A stretch of 61,564 bases of DNA from Cytophagaceae bacterium (GTDB lineage: Bacteria; Bacteroidota; Bacteroidia; Cytophagales; Spirosomataceae): positions 1 to 61,564 of the forward strand of contig CANLVU010000003.1 in NCBI GenBank assembly GCA_947494535.1, given 5' to 3'. The stretch's first letter is position 1; each line of letters starts with the position of its first letter. Positions 48,277-58,514 of this stretch are shown here, piece by piece. Both the position numbers and the translations under genes were made by a program. The notes under the pieces are model-generated. The model saw only the letters and a program-made list of their open reading frames with translations, was not told where the DNA came from and did no database searches.

Positions 48277-48311
48277 TTTTTGATAATTTTTATCAATATT
48301 TTGTACCTTTG
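48277..48311 (+). promoter_or_regulatory. Candidate Bacteroidota-type promoter for sucD
   Basis: TTTTTG at 48277-48282 and TACCTTTG (TAnnTTTG) at 48304-48311, spacing 21 bp, 39 bp before ATG. Confidence 0.5.
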
Positions 48312-48349
48312 GAAAAATTTTTCGCCTACGTTTTTATAACCCCTAGCAA

Positions 48350-49237
48350 ATGAGTGTTTTAGTAAATAAGAATTCAAAAATTATTGTTCAAGGTTTCACA
48401 GGTACAGAGGGAACTTTTCACGCGGAGCAAATGATCGCGTATGGAACCCAAGTGGTAGGGGGAGTTACCCCAGGTAAAGGTGGCGCTAAGCACTTAGATC
48501 GCCCTATTTTTAATACAGTAGCGGATGCAGTTGCTTCTACAGGAGCGGACACATCGATCATTTTCGTTCCACCCGCATTTGCGGCGGATGCGATTATGGA
48601 AGCTGCACATGCAGGAATTAAAGTCATTATTTGTATCACGGAGGGCATTCCTACGAAAGATATGATCGTGGCGAAAGAATATATCTCTAACTACGATACC
48701 CGTTTAATCGGTCCAAACTGCCCAGGCGTTATGACCGCTGACGAATGTAAAGTAGGTATCATGCCAGGCTTTATCTTCCAAAAAGGTCGCGTAGGTATCG
48801 TTTCTAAATCAGGAACGTTAACATACGAAGCGGTAGATCAATTAACAAAAGCAGGTTTAGGCCAAACAACAGCCATCGGTATCGGTGGTGACCCGATCAT
48901 CGGAACAACTACGAAAGAAGCGGTTGAATTATTAATGAACGACCCAGAAACAGAAGGTATCGTGATGATCGGTGAGATCGGTGGAGGTATGGAAGCGGAA
49001 GCGGCTCGTTGGATTAAAGCAGATGGTAATCGCAAGCCAGTCGTAGGATTTATCGCTGGCCAAACAGCTCCGAAAGGACGTCGTATGGGTCACGCAGGTG
49101 CCATCATCGGTGGTGCTGACGACACAGCAGAAGCGAAGATGAAAATTATGCAAGAGTGTGGAATCCACGTGGTTTACTCTCCAGCTGATATTGGTGATAC
49201 GATGGTTAAAGCCTTATCAGCTAAAAATTTGAATTAA
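48350..49237 (+). CDS. sucD: Succinyl-CoA synthetase alpha subunit
   Basis: [59 protein letters not shown]. Confidence 0.96.
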   Translation: MSVLVNKNSKIIVQGFTGTEGTFHAEQMIAYGTQVVGGVTPGKGGAKHLDRPIFNTVADAVASTGADTSIIFVPPAFAADAIMEAAHAGIKVIICITEGIPTKDMIVAKEYISNYDTRLIGPNCPGVMTADECKVGIMPGFIFQKGRVGIVSKSGTLTYEAVDQLTKAGLGQTTAIGIGGDPIIGTTTKEAVELLMNDPETEGIVMIGEIGGGMEAEAARWIKADGNRKPVVGFIAGQTAPKGRRMGHAGAIIGGADDTAEAKMKIMQECGIHVVYSPADIGDTMVKALSAKNLN

Positions 49238-49246
49238 TTTCAAGGA

Positions 49247-50419
49247 ATGATTCCTTTCCTATTTAAATCTGCTCATTTAATTCCCTGGAGGAAAACGATG
49301 AGCAGATTTTTTTTATGGGCTTTACTATTGCTATCGGGTACCAGCCAGGCTGCTTGGAAAAAGGTTTATTCCTTTGAACGCGATTGGTTAGTATACCAGG
49401 AGGCTTGGAAAAGTTTCTTGCCTTACGTCTCTTCGAAGCATTATAATTACCATTCGAAGTCCTTGGAATTGCATCCAGAGGATTTCCCCAAAGCTTATTT
49501 GGCCATTACCCCTAAAGAAAATTACCATCTCTTTTTACAAGGAGCCTTGTTTAAGGACTTGAAGAAAGGGGAGACCTTTCGGATACCACTGGATAGTTTA
49601 AAGCATAAGGTTATTTTAACCGTTTATTCTGAAGATCTGGAAGGCTTACCCGGGGAATTCTCTTTAGAACGTAACGAAAAGGTAGTTGCGGCAGAAAAAG
49701 CTGATTTCTTTTCGCTTCAAACACGGTCGGGAGCTCCCTTCTCAAATTTCTTTTTATTAAGCATACTCTCAGTAATGGCCTGTTTGGGTTTATTATTCTC
49801 TGCCTACCCGCGTGTATTTACCTCCTTCTATCGCTATGCAGATTGGATCAGGTGGGAGGTAAAGGATGAGGTGTGGATGAGACGCCCATTTGCCTTACCT
49901 AATCTGTTGGTATTATTCACTTTGAGTTTAATCACCGCTTGTTTAGCCTATTTAACGGGTTTTAAAACTGCACTAAAAGATGAGTTTTTCAGCAATGCAG
50001 ATAATTTTGTAACTATCTGGCCGAGTGTATTCTTTATTTTCTCTAAACTGGGCCTCTCTTTTTTACTGTTCATTTCTCGTTACTTCGTTTATTATTTATT
50101 TACAGATCTATTTAAATTGAAGGGCTTAGCCAATGTTCATTATTTTAAATCTCTTCAAACAAATTTGCAATTTTTCACAGTTCTGTTTGCGATTCTTTGC
50201 TTTTATGCGGTTTACGTGGGCCCTGCCACATCGATTGATTTTAATCCCTTTTTATACATCGTGGATTTCTATTTTCTTTTTCGATTTATTTATTTTTTCC
50301 AAAGTTTTCAGCGAAGTTTCTCCTTCCCGCGGTTTTTTCTCTTTATCTATCTTTTAATCATCGAAGGTCAGATTATCTTGTTTGGTATCAGGGAATTAAT
50401 TTTTCCTTCTTACATCTAA
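49247..50419 (+). CDS. Integral membrane protein, DUF4271-like
   Basis: Multiple TM segments, position upstream of hemD; start may be 49298 (MSRFFLWALLLLSGTSQA). Confidence 0.65.
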   Translation: MIPFLFKSAHLIPWRKTMSRFFLWALLLLSGTSQAAWKKVYSFERDWLVYQEAWKSFLPYVSSKHYNYHSKSLELHPEDFPKAYLAITPKENYHLFLQGALFKDLKKGETFRIPLDSLKHKVILTVYSEDLEGLPGEFSLERNEKVVAAEKADFFSLQTRSGAPFSNFFLLSILSVMACLGLLFSAYPRVFTSFYRYADWIRWEVKDEVWMRRPFALPNLLVLFTLSLITACLAYLTGFKTALKDEFFSNADNFVTIWPSVFFIFSKLGLSFLLFISRYFVYYLFTDLFKLKGLANVHYFKSLQTNLQFFTVLFAILCFYAVYVGPATSIDFNPFLYIVDFYFLFRFIYFFQSFQRSFSFPRFFLFIYLLIIEGQIILFGIRELIFPSYI

Positions 50420-50505
50420 ACCAAGATAAAATTCTGTAAAAAATTGTCGTATATTTGCACTCTGAATTTTAAAGCGGGTACTTAACCTGCCAAAATTGAC
50501 CGATT

Positions 50506-51285
50506 ATGAGTAAAACTGCAACAGAAGAAACGAGTCGTTTAAAGAAAGTAAAGAGTATTCTTGTTACTCAATCTGCACCTGCAGATGCGAAATCTCCTTA
50601 CTTTGAAATAGAAAAAAAGTACAATATAAAGGTGGATTTTAGACCTTTCATCGAAGTGCAAGGGATTGCTTATAAAGATTTCAGAAAGCAAAAAATTGAA
50701 ATACTTCAGCATACAGCCATCATATTTACGAGCCGTCATGCGATCGATCATTTCTTCCGTATGTGTAAAGAAGCAAAGCAGGAAGTTCCTACAGATATGA
50801 AGTATTTCTGCATTACGGAACAGACAGCGAATTATTTGCAAAAATATATTGTGATTCGTAAGCGTAAGGTATTTACAGGTACGAAGACAGCCTTAGATTT
50901 ATTGGAAATTATTAAGAAGCATAAGGGAGAGAAATTTTTGTTCCCTTGCTCTAATAAGCGCCAAAAAGATCTTCCAGATTATATGGGCACAAACGACTTC
51001 CAAATTACGGAAGCTGTTATGTATGAAACCGTTTCGGCAGATCTATCCGATTTAGAGAATGTATTTTATGATGTAATTGCTTTCTTTAGCCCTTCAGGAA
51101 TTACTTCTTTATTTCAAAATTTTCCGGATTTCAAGCAAAATAATACCCGTTTGGCTGCTTTTGGCCCCACAACAGCCCAAGCTGTCGTAGATGCAGGATT
51201 AATGGTAGATATTCAAGCACCTATGCCGAATGCTCCTTCTATGACAGGAGCTCTAGAACATTACATTAAGCAAGTAAATAAATAA
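50506..51285 (+). CDS. hemD: Uroporphyrinogen-III synthase
   Basis: VKSILVTQSAPADAKSPYFEIEKKYNIKVDFRPFIEVQGI, TAIIFTSRHAIDHFF, VIAFFSPSGITSLFQNF, LAAFGPTTAQAVVDAG. Confidence 0.88.
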   Translation: MSKTATEETSRLKKVKSILVTQSAPADAKSPYFEIEKKYNIKVDFRPFIEVQGIAYKDFRKQKIEILQHTAIIFTSRHAIDHFFRMCKEAKQEVPTDMKYFCITEQTANYLQKYIVIRKRKVFTGTKTALDLLEIIKKHKGEKFLFPCSNKRQKDLPDYMGTNDFQITEAVMYETVSADLSDLENVFYDVIAFFSPSGITSLFQNFPDFKQNNTRLAAFGPTTAQAVVDAGLMVDIQAPMPNAPSMTGALEHYIKQVNK

Positions 51286-51317
51286 TAAAAAAGCCTCTTC
51301 AATGAGGCTTTTTTATT
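51284..51317 (+). terminator. Rho-independent terminator after hemD
   Basis: AATAAAAAAGCCTC-TTCAAT-GAGGCTTTTTTATT. Confidence 0.85.
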
Positions 51318-52339
51318 ATTTTAGCCTACCTATTTTCATCCAACGAATGAAGCGCAGCTTGAGTATCTTAATAAAGTCATGCCGTTCCCTCTTATTTGTG
51401 GGCACTTTATTTGTTTGTTTTTCTCCCCTATTTGCACAGCAAAGTCCACAATTCAGTATTTTCTCTGCTAATTCTACGTTGATAAATCCGGCGTTTTCAG
51501 GATGGAAATCGGCTAATTACGTAGCAGTGCAATTCCGAGATCAATGGTCTGGTTATTCGACTACAAATGATGGTGCAGGGAATTTAGGAACTACTTGGGT
51601 ATCTAGTTCTTTTGGAGTGACACCCAAGCTAGGAGTAGGGATTCTATTTTATTCTGACAAGACGCCATCTGGAGTATCTCAGCAGTCCTTTAAAGCATTA
51701 GGGGCCTATCATTTATCGAAAGATGAAGGCACGTGGTCCTTTGGATTTTCTGCTGGAACTCAAATTAAAACATTCGATGGGCGCTCATTTCGCGTTAGAG
51801 ATCCCAATGATCCCGTCACCTCTTTATTTTCAGGTTCTACCGCAAGTCAAGCAATTCTTGATTTTGGTGTAGGGATTCTCTATTCAAAATCGAATTGGCA
51901 AGTAGGTATTTCGGTTGATCATATAAATTCACCCAATTTCTCCTTTAAAGGGTATTCTGTTTTAATGCCTCTAGAACAAGTCTATTCCTTAAATGGTAGC
52001 GCCGAGATTCCATTGAATGATTACTTTGATGTGTCTCCATATGCCTTATTGAGAGCTTATTCTGGAAATTTAGTTCCAGAAGCGGGTGCTAGAATTTATT
52101 ATAATAAACTTTTTTATGTTGGAACTGGTTATAGGCATGGAGATGCTGCCATGGGATTATTGGGAGTTTCTATTTTAGAAAACAAATTAGATATTGGTTA
52201 TTCTTTGGATTTAGCAGTATCTAATTCGTTGGCTAAGAGGCCATTATCTCATGAGATTGCCATTAGGTATCAAATACCCGAACGAATTAAGAAGGGTAAA
52301 GTGGCTCCTATTCGCACTCCACGGTTTAGGATTTTATAG
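51302..52339 (+). CDS. PorP/SprF family type IX secretion system membrane protein
   Basis: QQSPQFSIFSANSTLINPAFSGWKSANYVAVQFRDQWSGYSTT; immediately upstream of gldKLMN. Start may be ATG 51344 (MKRSLSIL...). Confidence 0.92.
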   Translation: MRLFYYFSLPIFIQRMKRSLSILIKSCRSLLFVGTLFVCFSPLFAQQSPQFSIFSANSTLINPAFSGWKSANYVAVQFRDQWSGYSTTNDGAGNLGTTWVSSSFGVTPKLGVGILFYSDKTPSGVSQQSFKALGAYHLSKDEGTWSFGFSAGTQIKTFDGRSFRVRDPNDPVTSLFSGSTASQAILDFGVGILYSKSNWQVGISVDHINSPNFSFKGYSVLMPLEQVYSLNGSAEIPLNDYFDVSPYALLRAYSGNLVPEAGARIYYNKLFYVGTGYRHGDAAMGLLGVSILENKLDIGYSLDLAVSNSLAKRPLSHEIAIRYQIPERIKKGKVAPIRTPRFRIL

Positions 52340-52488
52340 TTTACGGAAAATTCTATGGGCTAAGTTTTTTGATTAATACTTATAAATTCATTAAAAACTT
52401 TTAAATTTGGAGGATTGTGTGAGTTGAGAATGATGAAGACAATTTTTTTACATTATTTTCGTTCACCTAATTACTATAATAATCGAAT

Positions 52489-53619
52489 ATGAATTTTCGA
52501 ATTTTTGAGATTAAGTTTTTATCGGTAATTCTTTTGTTAGCTGTTCTTTTTACAATACCTAGTTGTTCTAAGAAAGCACCTAGCAATGGTAAATCACTTT
52601 CAAGTGAGAAAGGGAAAGAGAAAAAAGGCCCTTTAGGCGGTTTCTTCAGCTTTCTATCTAAAAAAGGCCCTAAAGACGATCCTGGTTTAATGTCTGGTGA
52701 GATCATCGCCACGACAAGAAAGGGTTGGAGTCAGCCTACTCCATTTGGTATGGTTTTGGTGCCTGGAGGTAGTTTTATCATGGGTCAAGCAGATGAAGAT
52801 ATCACGTCATCTGTCGCTAATTTCAACCGCAGGGTTACAGTAGTGCCCTTTTTTATGGATGATACTGAAATTACAAATAACGAGTACCGTCAATTTACTA
52901 ATTCACTATTAAGAGATTCTGTTTCTGTCTTAGGAGAGGAGCGTATCATGTCAGATTACTATCCAGATACGACGGTTTGGAAAAAAGATTTCTCCTATCA
53001 CAACGGAGACCCTTTAACAGAGAATTATTTCGCTAGTCCGGCATTTGATATGTATCCTGTGGTGGGTGTAAGCTGGAAAGCTGCTAAGTATTTTGCGCTT
53101 TGGCGTACAAAAATCTTAAATGATTATCGTTCAAAAGAAGGTAAATACGCGATGCCTTCTATTCAATTACCTACAGAATCGGAATGGGAGTGGGCTGCTA
53201 AAGGAGGAAAGGCTGCGGCTAAATACCCTTGGGGTAATCCCTATTTAACGAACTCTAAAGGCTGTTTATTAGCTAATTTTAAGCCAAGACGTGGTAATTT
53301 TGATGCAGACGGCTATGCCTATACTGCACCGGCTAATGCGTATACACCTAATGACTACGGCTTGTATAATATGGCGGGGAATGTCGCTGAGTGGGTGCAA
53401 GATTCGTATGCTGAAAATTCAACGGTACTAAACTGGGATTCTAACCCCGTTAATTTAGACGCTAAAGAACCGCGAAAAGTTGTTAAAGGTGGATCCTGGA
53501 AGGATATTGCTTATTATTTAGAGACAGGTTCTCGCGTTCATGAAATTGAAAGTCAAAAAAGATCATATATAGGTTTCCGTTGCTCTATGAGATATTTAGG
53601 GAAGGCGCCTACTAAATAA
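52489..53619 (+). CDS. gldK: Gliding motility/T9SS lipoprotein GldK (FGE-sulfatase fold)
   Basis: Lipobox IPSCSK; GMVLVPGGSFIMGQADED, VVGVSWKAAKYFALWRT, QLPTESEWEWAAKGG, VVKGGSWKD, YIGFRCSMRYLG. Confidence 0.95.
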   Translation: MNFRIFEIKFLSVILLLAVLFTIPSCSKKAPSNGKSLSSEKGKEKKGPLGGFFSFLSKKGPKDDPGLMSGEIIATTRKGWSQPTPFGMVLVPGGSFIMGQADEDITSSVANFNRRVTVVPFFMDDTEITNNEYRQFTNSLLRDSVSVLGEERIMSDYYPDTTVWKKDFSYHNGDPLTENYFASPAFDMYPVVGVSWKAAKYFALWRTKILNDYRSKEGKYAMPSIQLPTESEWEWAAKGGKAAAKYPWGNPYLTNSKGCLLANFKPRRGNFDADGYAYTAPANAYTPNDYGLYNMAGNVAEWVQDSYAENSTVLNWDSNPVNLDAKEPRKVVKGGSWKDIAYYLETGSRVHEIESQKRSYIGFRCSMRYLGKAPTK

Positions 53620-53644
53620 TTTAAAAGAAAAACAATTTACTAAC

Positions 53645-54382
53645 ATGGAAAAATCGATTAATGTTATTGCCAGTTTTGGTGCAGCTATTGTAATTGTAGG
53701 TGCCTTATTTAAGATTTTACACTGGACAGGTGCAAATGAGATGTTGATGGTAGGGATGTTTACCGAGGCCGCCATTTTTATTCTATTTGGAGTTCTTTAT
53801 TTAAAGTCTAAAGAGGAAAAACAGTACGATTGGGAAAAAGTATATCCTGAATTAGCTGGAGGTGAGGCTCGTCCTGCTGCTGCGCGTCACACTGGTGATG
53901 TTCCAGGTTTAGACCCTGAAGCAGTTGCACATTTAACTAAGAGCTTGAAATCATTGACTGATACAGCTAATAGCTTATCAGATATTTCTAAGGCAACGGG
54001 TGCAACTCAAGATTTTGTGAAGTCATTAAATTCTTCTGCAGAGTCTCTAGGTGGTTTGAATAAATCTGTATCTGATGCATCTCAGTCTTTATCAGCTATT
54101 TCAGCTTCCTCTACGGAAGCAGCCAAGTATACGCAAAATTATGCTAAAGCTGGTGCTTCTTTAGAGAAGTTGAACTCCGTTTATGAAGCAGAGATTCAAG
54201 AGGCTAGCAAGCATATGAAGGCGATAAATGGCTTCTATAGTAATGTAAATACGAGTGTAGAACATATTGCAGCTACTCAAAAAGATGCTGAATTATTTAA
54301 GGCGGAATTAGCGAAATTGAATGCTAATATTCAATCCTTGAATCAAGTGTATGGTAGTATGTTAACAGCTATGAAAGGCTAA
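53645..54382 (+). CDS. gldL: Gliding motility/T9SS inner-membrane motor protein GldL
   Basis: Two TM helices (VIASFGAAIVIVGALFKILHWTGANEMLMVGMFTEAAIFILFGVLYL) plus coiled-coil; between gldK and gldM. Confidence 0.95.
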   Translation: MEKSINVIASFGAAIVIVGALFKILHWTGANEMLMVGMFTEAAIFILFGVLYLKSKEEKQYDWEKVYPELAGGEARPAAARHTGDVPGLDPEAVAHLTKSLKSLTDTANSLSDISKATGATQDFVKSLNSSAESLGGLNKSVSDASQSLSAISASSTEAAKYTQNYAKAGASLEKLNSVYEAEIQEASKHMKAINGFYSNVNTSVEHIAATQKDAELFKAELAKLNANIQSLNQVYGSMLTAMKG

Positions 54383-54384
54383 TT

Positions 54385-55974
54385 ATGGCAAGTTTAAAGG
54401 AAACCCCCCGGCAGAAAATGATCGGGATGATGTATTTGGTATTAACAGCCTTGCTAGCTTTGCAGGTGAGTGATGCCCTATTGCAGAAATTTGCCCTTTT
54501 GAATAATAGTTTGGAAGTGGCTAATGAATCATCCTTGAAAAAAAGTAAAGGCATGGTGCAAGGAATTGAGGAGCGTATTAAAGACCTACCTAATCCTGCG
54601 GCCTATGTCGATGTATTGAGAAAAGCAAATGAAGTTAGAAAAATCACGGATGCTTTAGTAGCTCATATCGAGAATGTAAAAGGTAAGGTACTAGAAGCTG
54701 GTGGTGGAATTGATCCTCAAACAGGGAATATCAAAAATCCGAAGGAAGAGGAGAAGATTTACGAAATAATGGTAGGTGGCTCTAAACAAGGAGAGGCTTA
54801 TAAGTTGATTCCACTTTTTGATAAATATGTAAAAGATTTATCTTTAGCGGCGGATCCAGGCACTAAATTCCCCTCCTTATCTCCTGATGGTAAAGATGAC
54901 CCTTTAACAAGTAAAGATCCTAATAATGCGAATAAGGATTTTGCGGAATTAAATTTTCAAACTACTCCGGTAGCTGCAGCCTTAGCAACTTTATCTCAAA
55001 AGCAATCGGAGATTCGTCGCTACGAGGCGGAGGTGCTAAATCAATTAGCTGGAAAGGTAGGAGCAAAAGAAATTAAATTTGATAAAGTTTTCGCTCAAGT
55101 TTCGGCAAATGCAAATACGGTAGTAGCTGGGATGGAATACCAGGCTGAAGTATTTATTGGAGCTACTTCCAGTGGTTTTACGCCTCGCATGAGTTTAAAT
55201 GGCGCTTCATTACAAGTACTGGATGGCCGTGGTCAAATTAAGTTTAAAACCTCTGGAGGTGGATACGATGCCAATGGACTTTCGAAGAAGACTTACACGG
55301 CTTCTGTGTCTTACATGAGTCCTGACGGTCCTAAAACGGAGACTATTACGAAGGAATATTTTGTATTGAAACCCACTTACAACATTGAAACAGGTACATT
55401 GCCAGCCTTGTATTTAGGTTGTGCAAACCGCCTAAGTGTAGCAAGTTCTGGCCTAGGAGCACTTTGGAATCCTACTTTTACAGCTGATGGTGGAGAAGCA
55501 ATTGCAGGGGCTAATAAAGGTAAGGTAACAGTAGTGCCTTCTTCGGCAACGGTTACTCTAAATGTAAATAACGGGGGAACACTATTAGGTAAAGAAACAT
55601 TTCGTGTTCGTCGTGTACCAAGACCAGATGTGAAAGTGTTTGGTAATGGCTCAGAATTAGACGAAAAGCGAGGTGCTGTTGCGACAGGACTTCGTTCCAT
55701 TGATGCTAGAGCTATTGCGGAGGAGTCTTTTAAAACAACTAATCCGGAAGATGCTAATTTTAGAGTAACTCAAGTATATATAGCGCTAGCCAGAGGCCAA
55801 AGAAAAGTTGATGATATGACTTTACCGGGTTCTGGATCTATTACTAAGCTTGCACAACAAGCTCAAGCGGGTGATCGTTACTATATAGAAATAAAGGAGG
55901 TTCAAAGAAAGAACTTTAAGGGGGCTGTTGAGACTATTCCTTTCAATATGGTTAAAAATATTCCTTTAAATTAA
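54385..55974 (+). CDS. gldM: Gliding motility/T9SS protein GldM
   Basis: MASLKETPRQKMIGMMYLVLTALLALQVSDALLQKFALLNNSLE; periplasmic domains; 529 aa. Confidence 0.96.
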   Translation: MASLKETPRQKMIGMMYLVLTALLALQVSDALLQKFALLNNSLEVANESSLKKSKGMVQGIEERIKDLPNPAAYVDVLRKANEVRKITDALVAHIENVKGKVLEAGGGIDPQTGNIKNPKEEEKIYEIMVGGSKQGEAYKLIPLFDKYVKDLSLAADPGTKFPSLSPDGKDDPLTSKDPNNANKDFAELNFQTTPVAAALATLSQKQSEIRRYEAEVLNQLAGKVGAKEIKFDKVFAQVSANANTVVAGMEYQAEVFIGATSSGFTPRMSLNGASLQVLDGRGQIKFKTSGGGYDANGLSKKTYTASVSYMSPDGPKTETITKEYFVLKPTYNIETGTLPALYLGCANRLSVASSGLGALWNPTFTADGGEAIAGANKGKVTVVPSSATVTLNVNNGGTLLGKETFRVRRVPRPDVKVFGNGSELDEKRGAVATGLRSIDARAIAEESFKTTNPEDANFRVTQVYIALARGQRKVDDMTLPGSGSITKLAQQAQAGDRYYIEIKEVQRKNFKGAVETIPFNMVKNIPLN

Positions 55975-55978
55975 TCGA

Positions 55979-56911
55979 ATGAAGATGAATTGGGTGAATA
56001 AACTTTTCTTGTGTTTTCTATTGGCAGCTAACCTGACGGTTTTTGGCCAAGAAAAGCCTTCTAATGCAAATTCTGCTCATCCTATTGAGGAGCAAGATAT
56101 TCATTATCGTTTACGTTTATGGAGAAGAATGGATTTGAATGAGAAAGTCAACAAGCCATTTTTTTCTATTAATCACCAGATATCTAAATTTTTAGTTGAT
56201 TGGGTGCGTGCAGGAATTTTAACTCCCTACAAGAGTGATTCATTAAACGTTAAATTAACGTTAGAGCAGTTTAACGATAATTTAAAAATAGAGGAGTCAT
56301 TAGGTGGGGGAGGACTTTCAGAAGCTGAAAGATCCGCAGGTTTTGGGGATGAAAATGCGGCCACACCTGCAGCTAAGTCAGCTGCGCCAGCCGGTGGAGG
56401 AGATGATGGATGGGGCTCTGCGGCCCCAGCTAAAAAGGAGGATGCTGCTGCGCCAGCAAAGGATGCTTTTGCTGAAAAGCCCGCTTCAAGTCAAGCAGAT
56501 TACTATTTTGCCAAGGATTTGACTATTATTGAAATTAGAGAAGATGCGATAATTGATCGTTTGAGATCTCGCCTTTATTTTGATATTCAATCGATATCTT
56601 TAATCATTCCTGCTTCTAAAACGATCGCTGGATTTGATAAGCCAATTGCGAGTTTTAAGTATAAGGATTTATACGATTTATTTAAAAATAATCCGGATTG
56701 TATTTGGTACAATGCACAGAATGATCTTCAGCATAAAAACATGGCTTATGCTTTTGATTTGCGATTATTCAGTGCACGTATTGTGAAGACAGGTAATATC
56801 GAAGACAAGTTTTTGTCTGATCTATTCGGAGGTGAGAGACAAAGTTTATTGCAGTCTCAAATGATCGAAAATAAACTACTTGAAATAGAGAGTAGTCTTT
56901 GGGAATACTAA
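55979..56911 (+). CDS. gldN: Gliding motility/T9SS protein GldN
   Basis: Position after gldM; IEEQDIHYRLRLWRRMDLNEKVNKPFF, IIEIREDAIIDRLRSRLYFDIQSISLI, ARIVKTGNIEDKFLSDLF. Confidence 0.93.
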   Translation: MKMNWVNKLFLCFLLAANLTVFGQEKPSNANSAHPIEEQDIHYRLRLWRRMDLNEKVNKPFFSINHQISKFLVDWVRAGILTPYKSDSLNVKLTLEQFNDNLKIEESLGGGGLSEAERSAGFGDENAATPAAKSAAPAGGGDDGWGSAAPAKKEDAAAPAKDAFAEKPASSQADYYFAKDLTIIEIREDAIIDRLRSRLYFDIQSISLIIPASKTIAGFDKPIASFKYKDLYDLFKNNPDCIWYNAQNDLQHKNMAYAFDLRLFSARIVKTGNIEDKFLSDLFGGERQSLLQSQMIENKLLEIESSLWEY

Positions 56912-56938
56912 GCTGTATTTCTCTTGTTATATCAATTT

Positions 56939-56963
56939 AAACCACCATTAGGTGGTTTTTTTT
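56939..56963 (+). terminator. Rho-independent terminator after gldN
   Basis: AAACCACC-ATTA-GGTGGTTTTTTTT. Confidence 0.85.
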
Positions 56964-57009
56964 GTGTAATAGATGTAACTTGCAGCGTCATTAGAATCTT
57001 ATCCAAATT

Positions 57010-58485
57010 ATGTCGTATCAACGCAAGACAAAAATTGTAGCCACAGTAGGTCCCACATCAGAATCAAGAGAATCATTAATTCAATTAGCTCAAGCGGGTG
57101 TTAACGTTTTCCGCTTAAATTTTTCTCATGGAACGCATGAGGATCATTTAGAGCGTTTAAAGACGATTCGTTCTATCTCAGAGGAGATGGGTTTGAATCT
57201 AACAATCCTTCAAGATTTACAAGGTCCTAAAATTCGTACACAATTAGTGGAGAATAATGGGGTACCATTAGTAGCAGGCCAACAATTGATTTTTGCGATG
57301 GATGAAAATCTATTAGGTACATCCGAAAAAGTAGGTACCACCTATACCTCGATGTATTTAGATGTGAATCCAGGTGAGCGCATCTTAATGGATGATGGTA
57401 ACTTAGAAGTAAAAGTGCTTTCAGTAGATAAAGTAAAGAAAGAGGTAGTAACCGAGGTGATCTACGGAGGTATTTTGAAATCAAAAAAAGGAATTAATCT
57501 TCCAGGTACTAAGGTGTCATTGCCTTGTTTAACACCTAAAGATGAAGCTGATTTGTATTTTGGTCTTGATCACGGTGTGGATTGGGTAGCGCTTTCTTTT
57601 GTTCGTAAGGCGAGCGATATTTGGGATATTAAAGAGAAGATTAAGGCTTACGGTAAGAATACGCGTGTGATCGCGAAAATTGAAAAGCCGGAAGCGATTG
57701 ATAATTTAGATGAGATTATTGCAGCGACGGATGCCATCATGGTAGCTCGTGGTGATCTAGGTGTGGAGATGGATGGTGCTGTGGTACCTTACTTACAAAA
57801 AGTAATGGTGGAGAAGTGTACAGCAGCAGGTAAGCCTGTTATTGTAGCGACACAGATGTTAGAGTCTATGATCACAAATCCAGTACCTACGCGTGCGGAA
57901 ACGTCTGACGTTGCGAATGCGGTATTACAAGGAGCTTCAGCAACCATGTTAAGTGGTGAATCTGCTTCAGGTGCTTATCCAGTGAAAGCGGTTGAGACAA
58001 TGGCTCATATTCACGAGGTGGTGGAACAACAGCAAAATGAAATTGAAATTGTACAAGGTAATGAGGCGGCGATTTACTTTAAGAATCACTCTTTAAGTGC
58101 ATCTGCCTCTGAAAATGTCCCTTCACAAGATCGTTTAATTGCAGGAGCTTGTCGTTTAGCGCGTGATGCAAAAGCGAAAGCGATTTTATGTATTACAAAC
58201 TCAGGTTATACAGCCTTCCGTTTATCAGCTCACCGTCCTAAGGCAGATTTATTCGTTTTTACATCGAATAAAGAATTGATGTCTACGATGGGTTTATTGT
58301 GGGGAGCACGTGTGTTCTTCTACGATCCAGGAACGGGTAACGCAGAGAAAACAGTTGCTGCGATGGTAGATAAATTAAAGCAAGATAACTTGTTGTCTAA
58401 AGGAGATATCTTCGTGACGACTTTATCTGTTCCTGCTAATAAAGATAAGAAGACAAACACCGTTCAATTAGGAATAGTAGAGTAA
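57010..58485 (+). CDS. pyk: Pyruvate kinase
   Basis: RKTKIVATVGPTSESRE, VFRLNFSHGTHEDH, IAKIEKPEAIDNLDEI, MVARGDLGVEM, ATQMLESMITNPVPTRAETSDVANAV. Confidence 0.97.
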   Translation: MSYQRKTKIVATVGPTSESRESLIQLAQAGVNVFRLNFSHGTHEDHLERLKTIRSISEEMGLNLTILQDLQGPKIRTQLVENNGVPLVAGQQLIFAMDENLLGTSEKVGTTYTSMYLDVNPGERILMDDGNLEVKVLSVDKVKKEVVTEVIYGGILKSKKGINLPGTKVSLPCLTPKDEADLYFGLDHGVDWVALSFVRKASDIWDIKEKIKAYGKNTRVIAKIEKPEAIDNLDEIIAATDAIMVARGDLGVEMDGAVVPYLQKVMVEKCTAAGKPVIVATQMLESMITNPVPTRAETSDVANAVLQGASATMLSGESASGAYPVKAVETMAHIHEVVEQQQNEIEIVQGNEAAIYFKNHSLSASASENVPSQDRLIAGACRLARDAKAKAILCITNSGYTAFRLSAHRPKADLFVFTSNKELMSTMGLLWGARVFFYDPGTGNAEKTVAAMVDKLKQDNLLSKGDIFVTTLSVPANKDKKTNTVQLGIVE

Positions 58486-58514
58486 ATCCTAGTTTTAGGG
58501 CGCTCGTTTAGATT

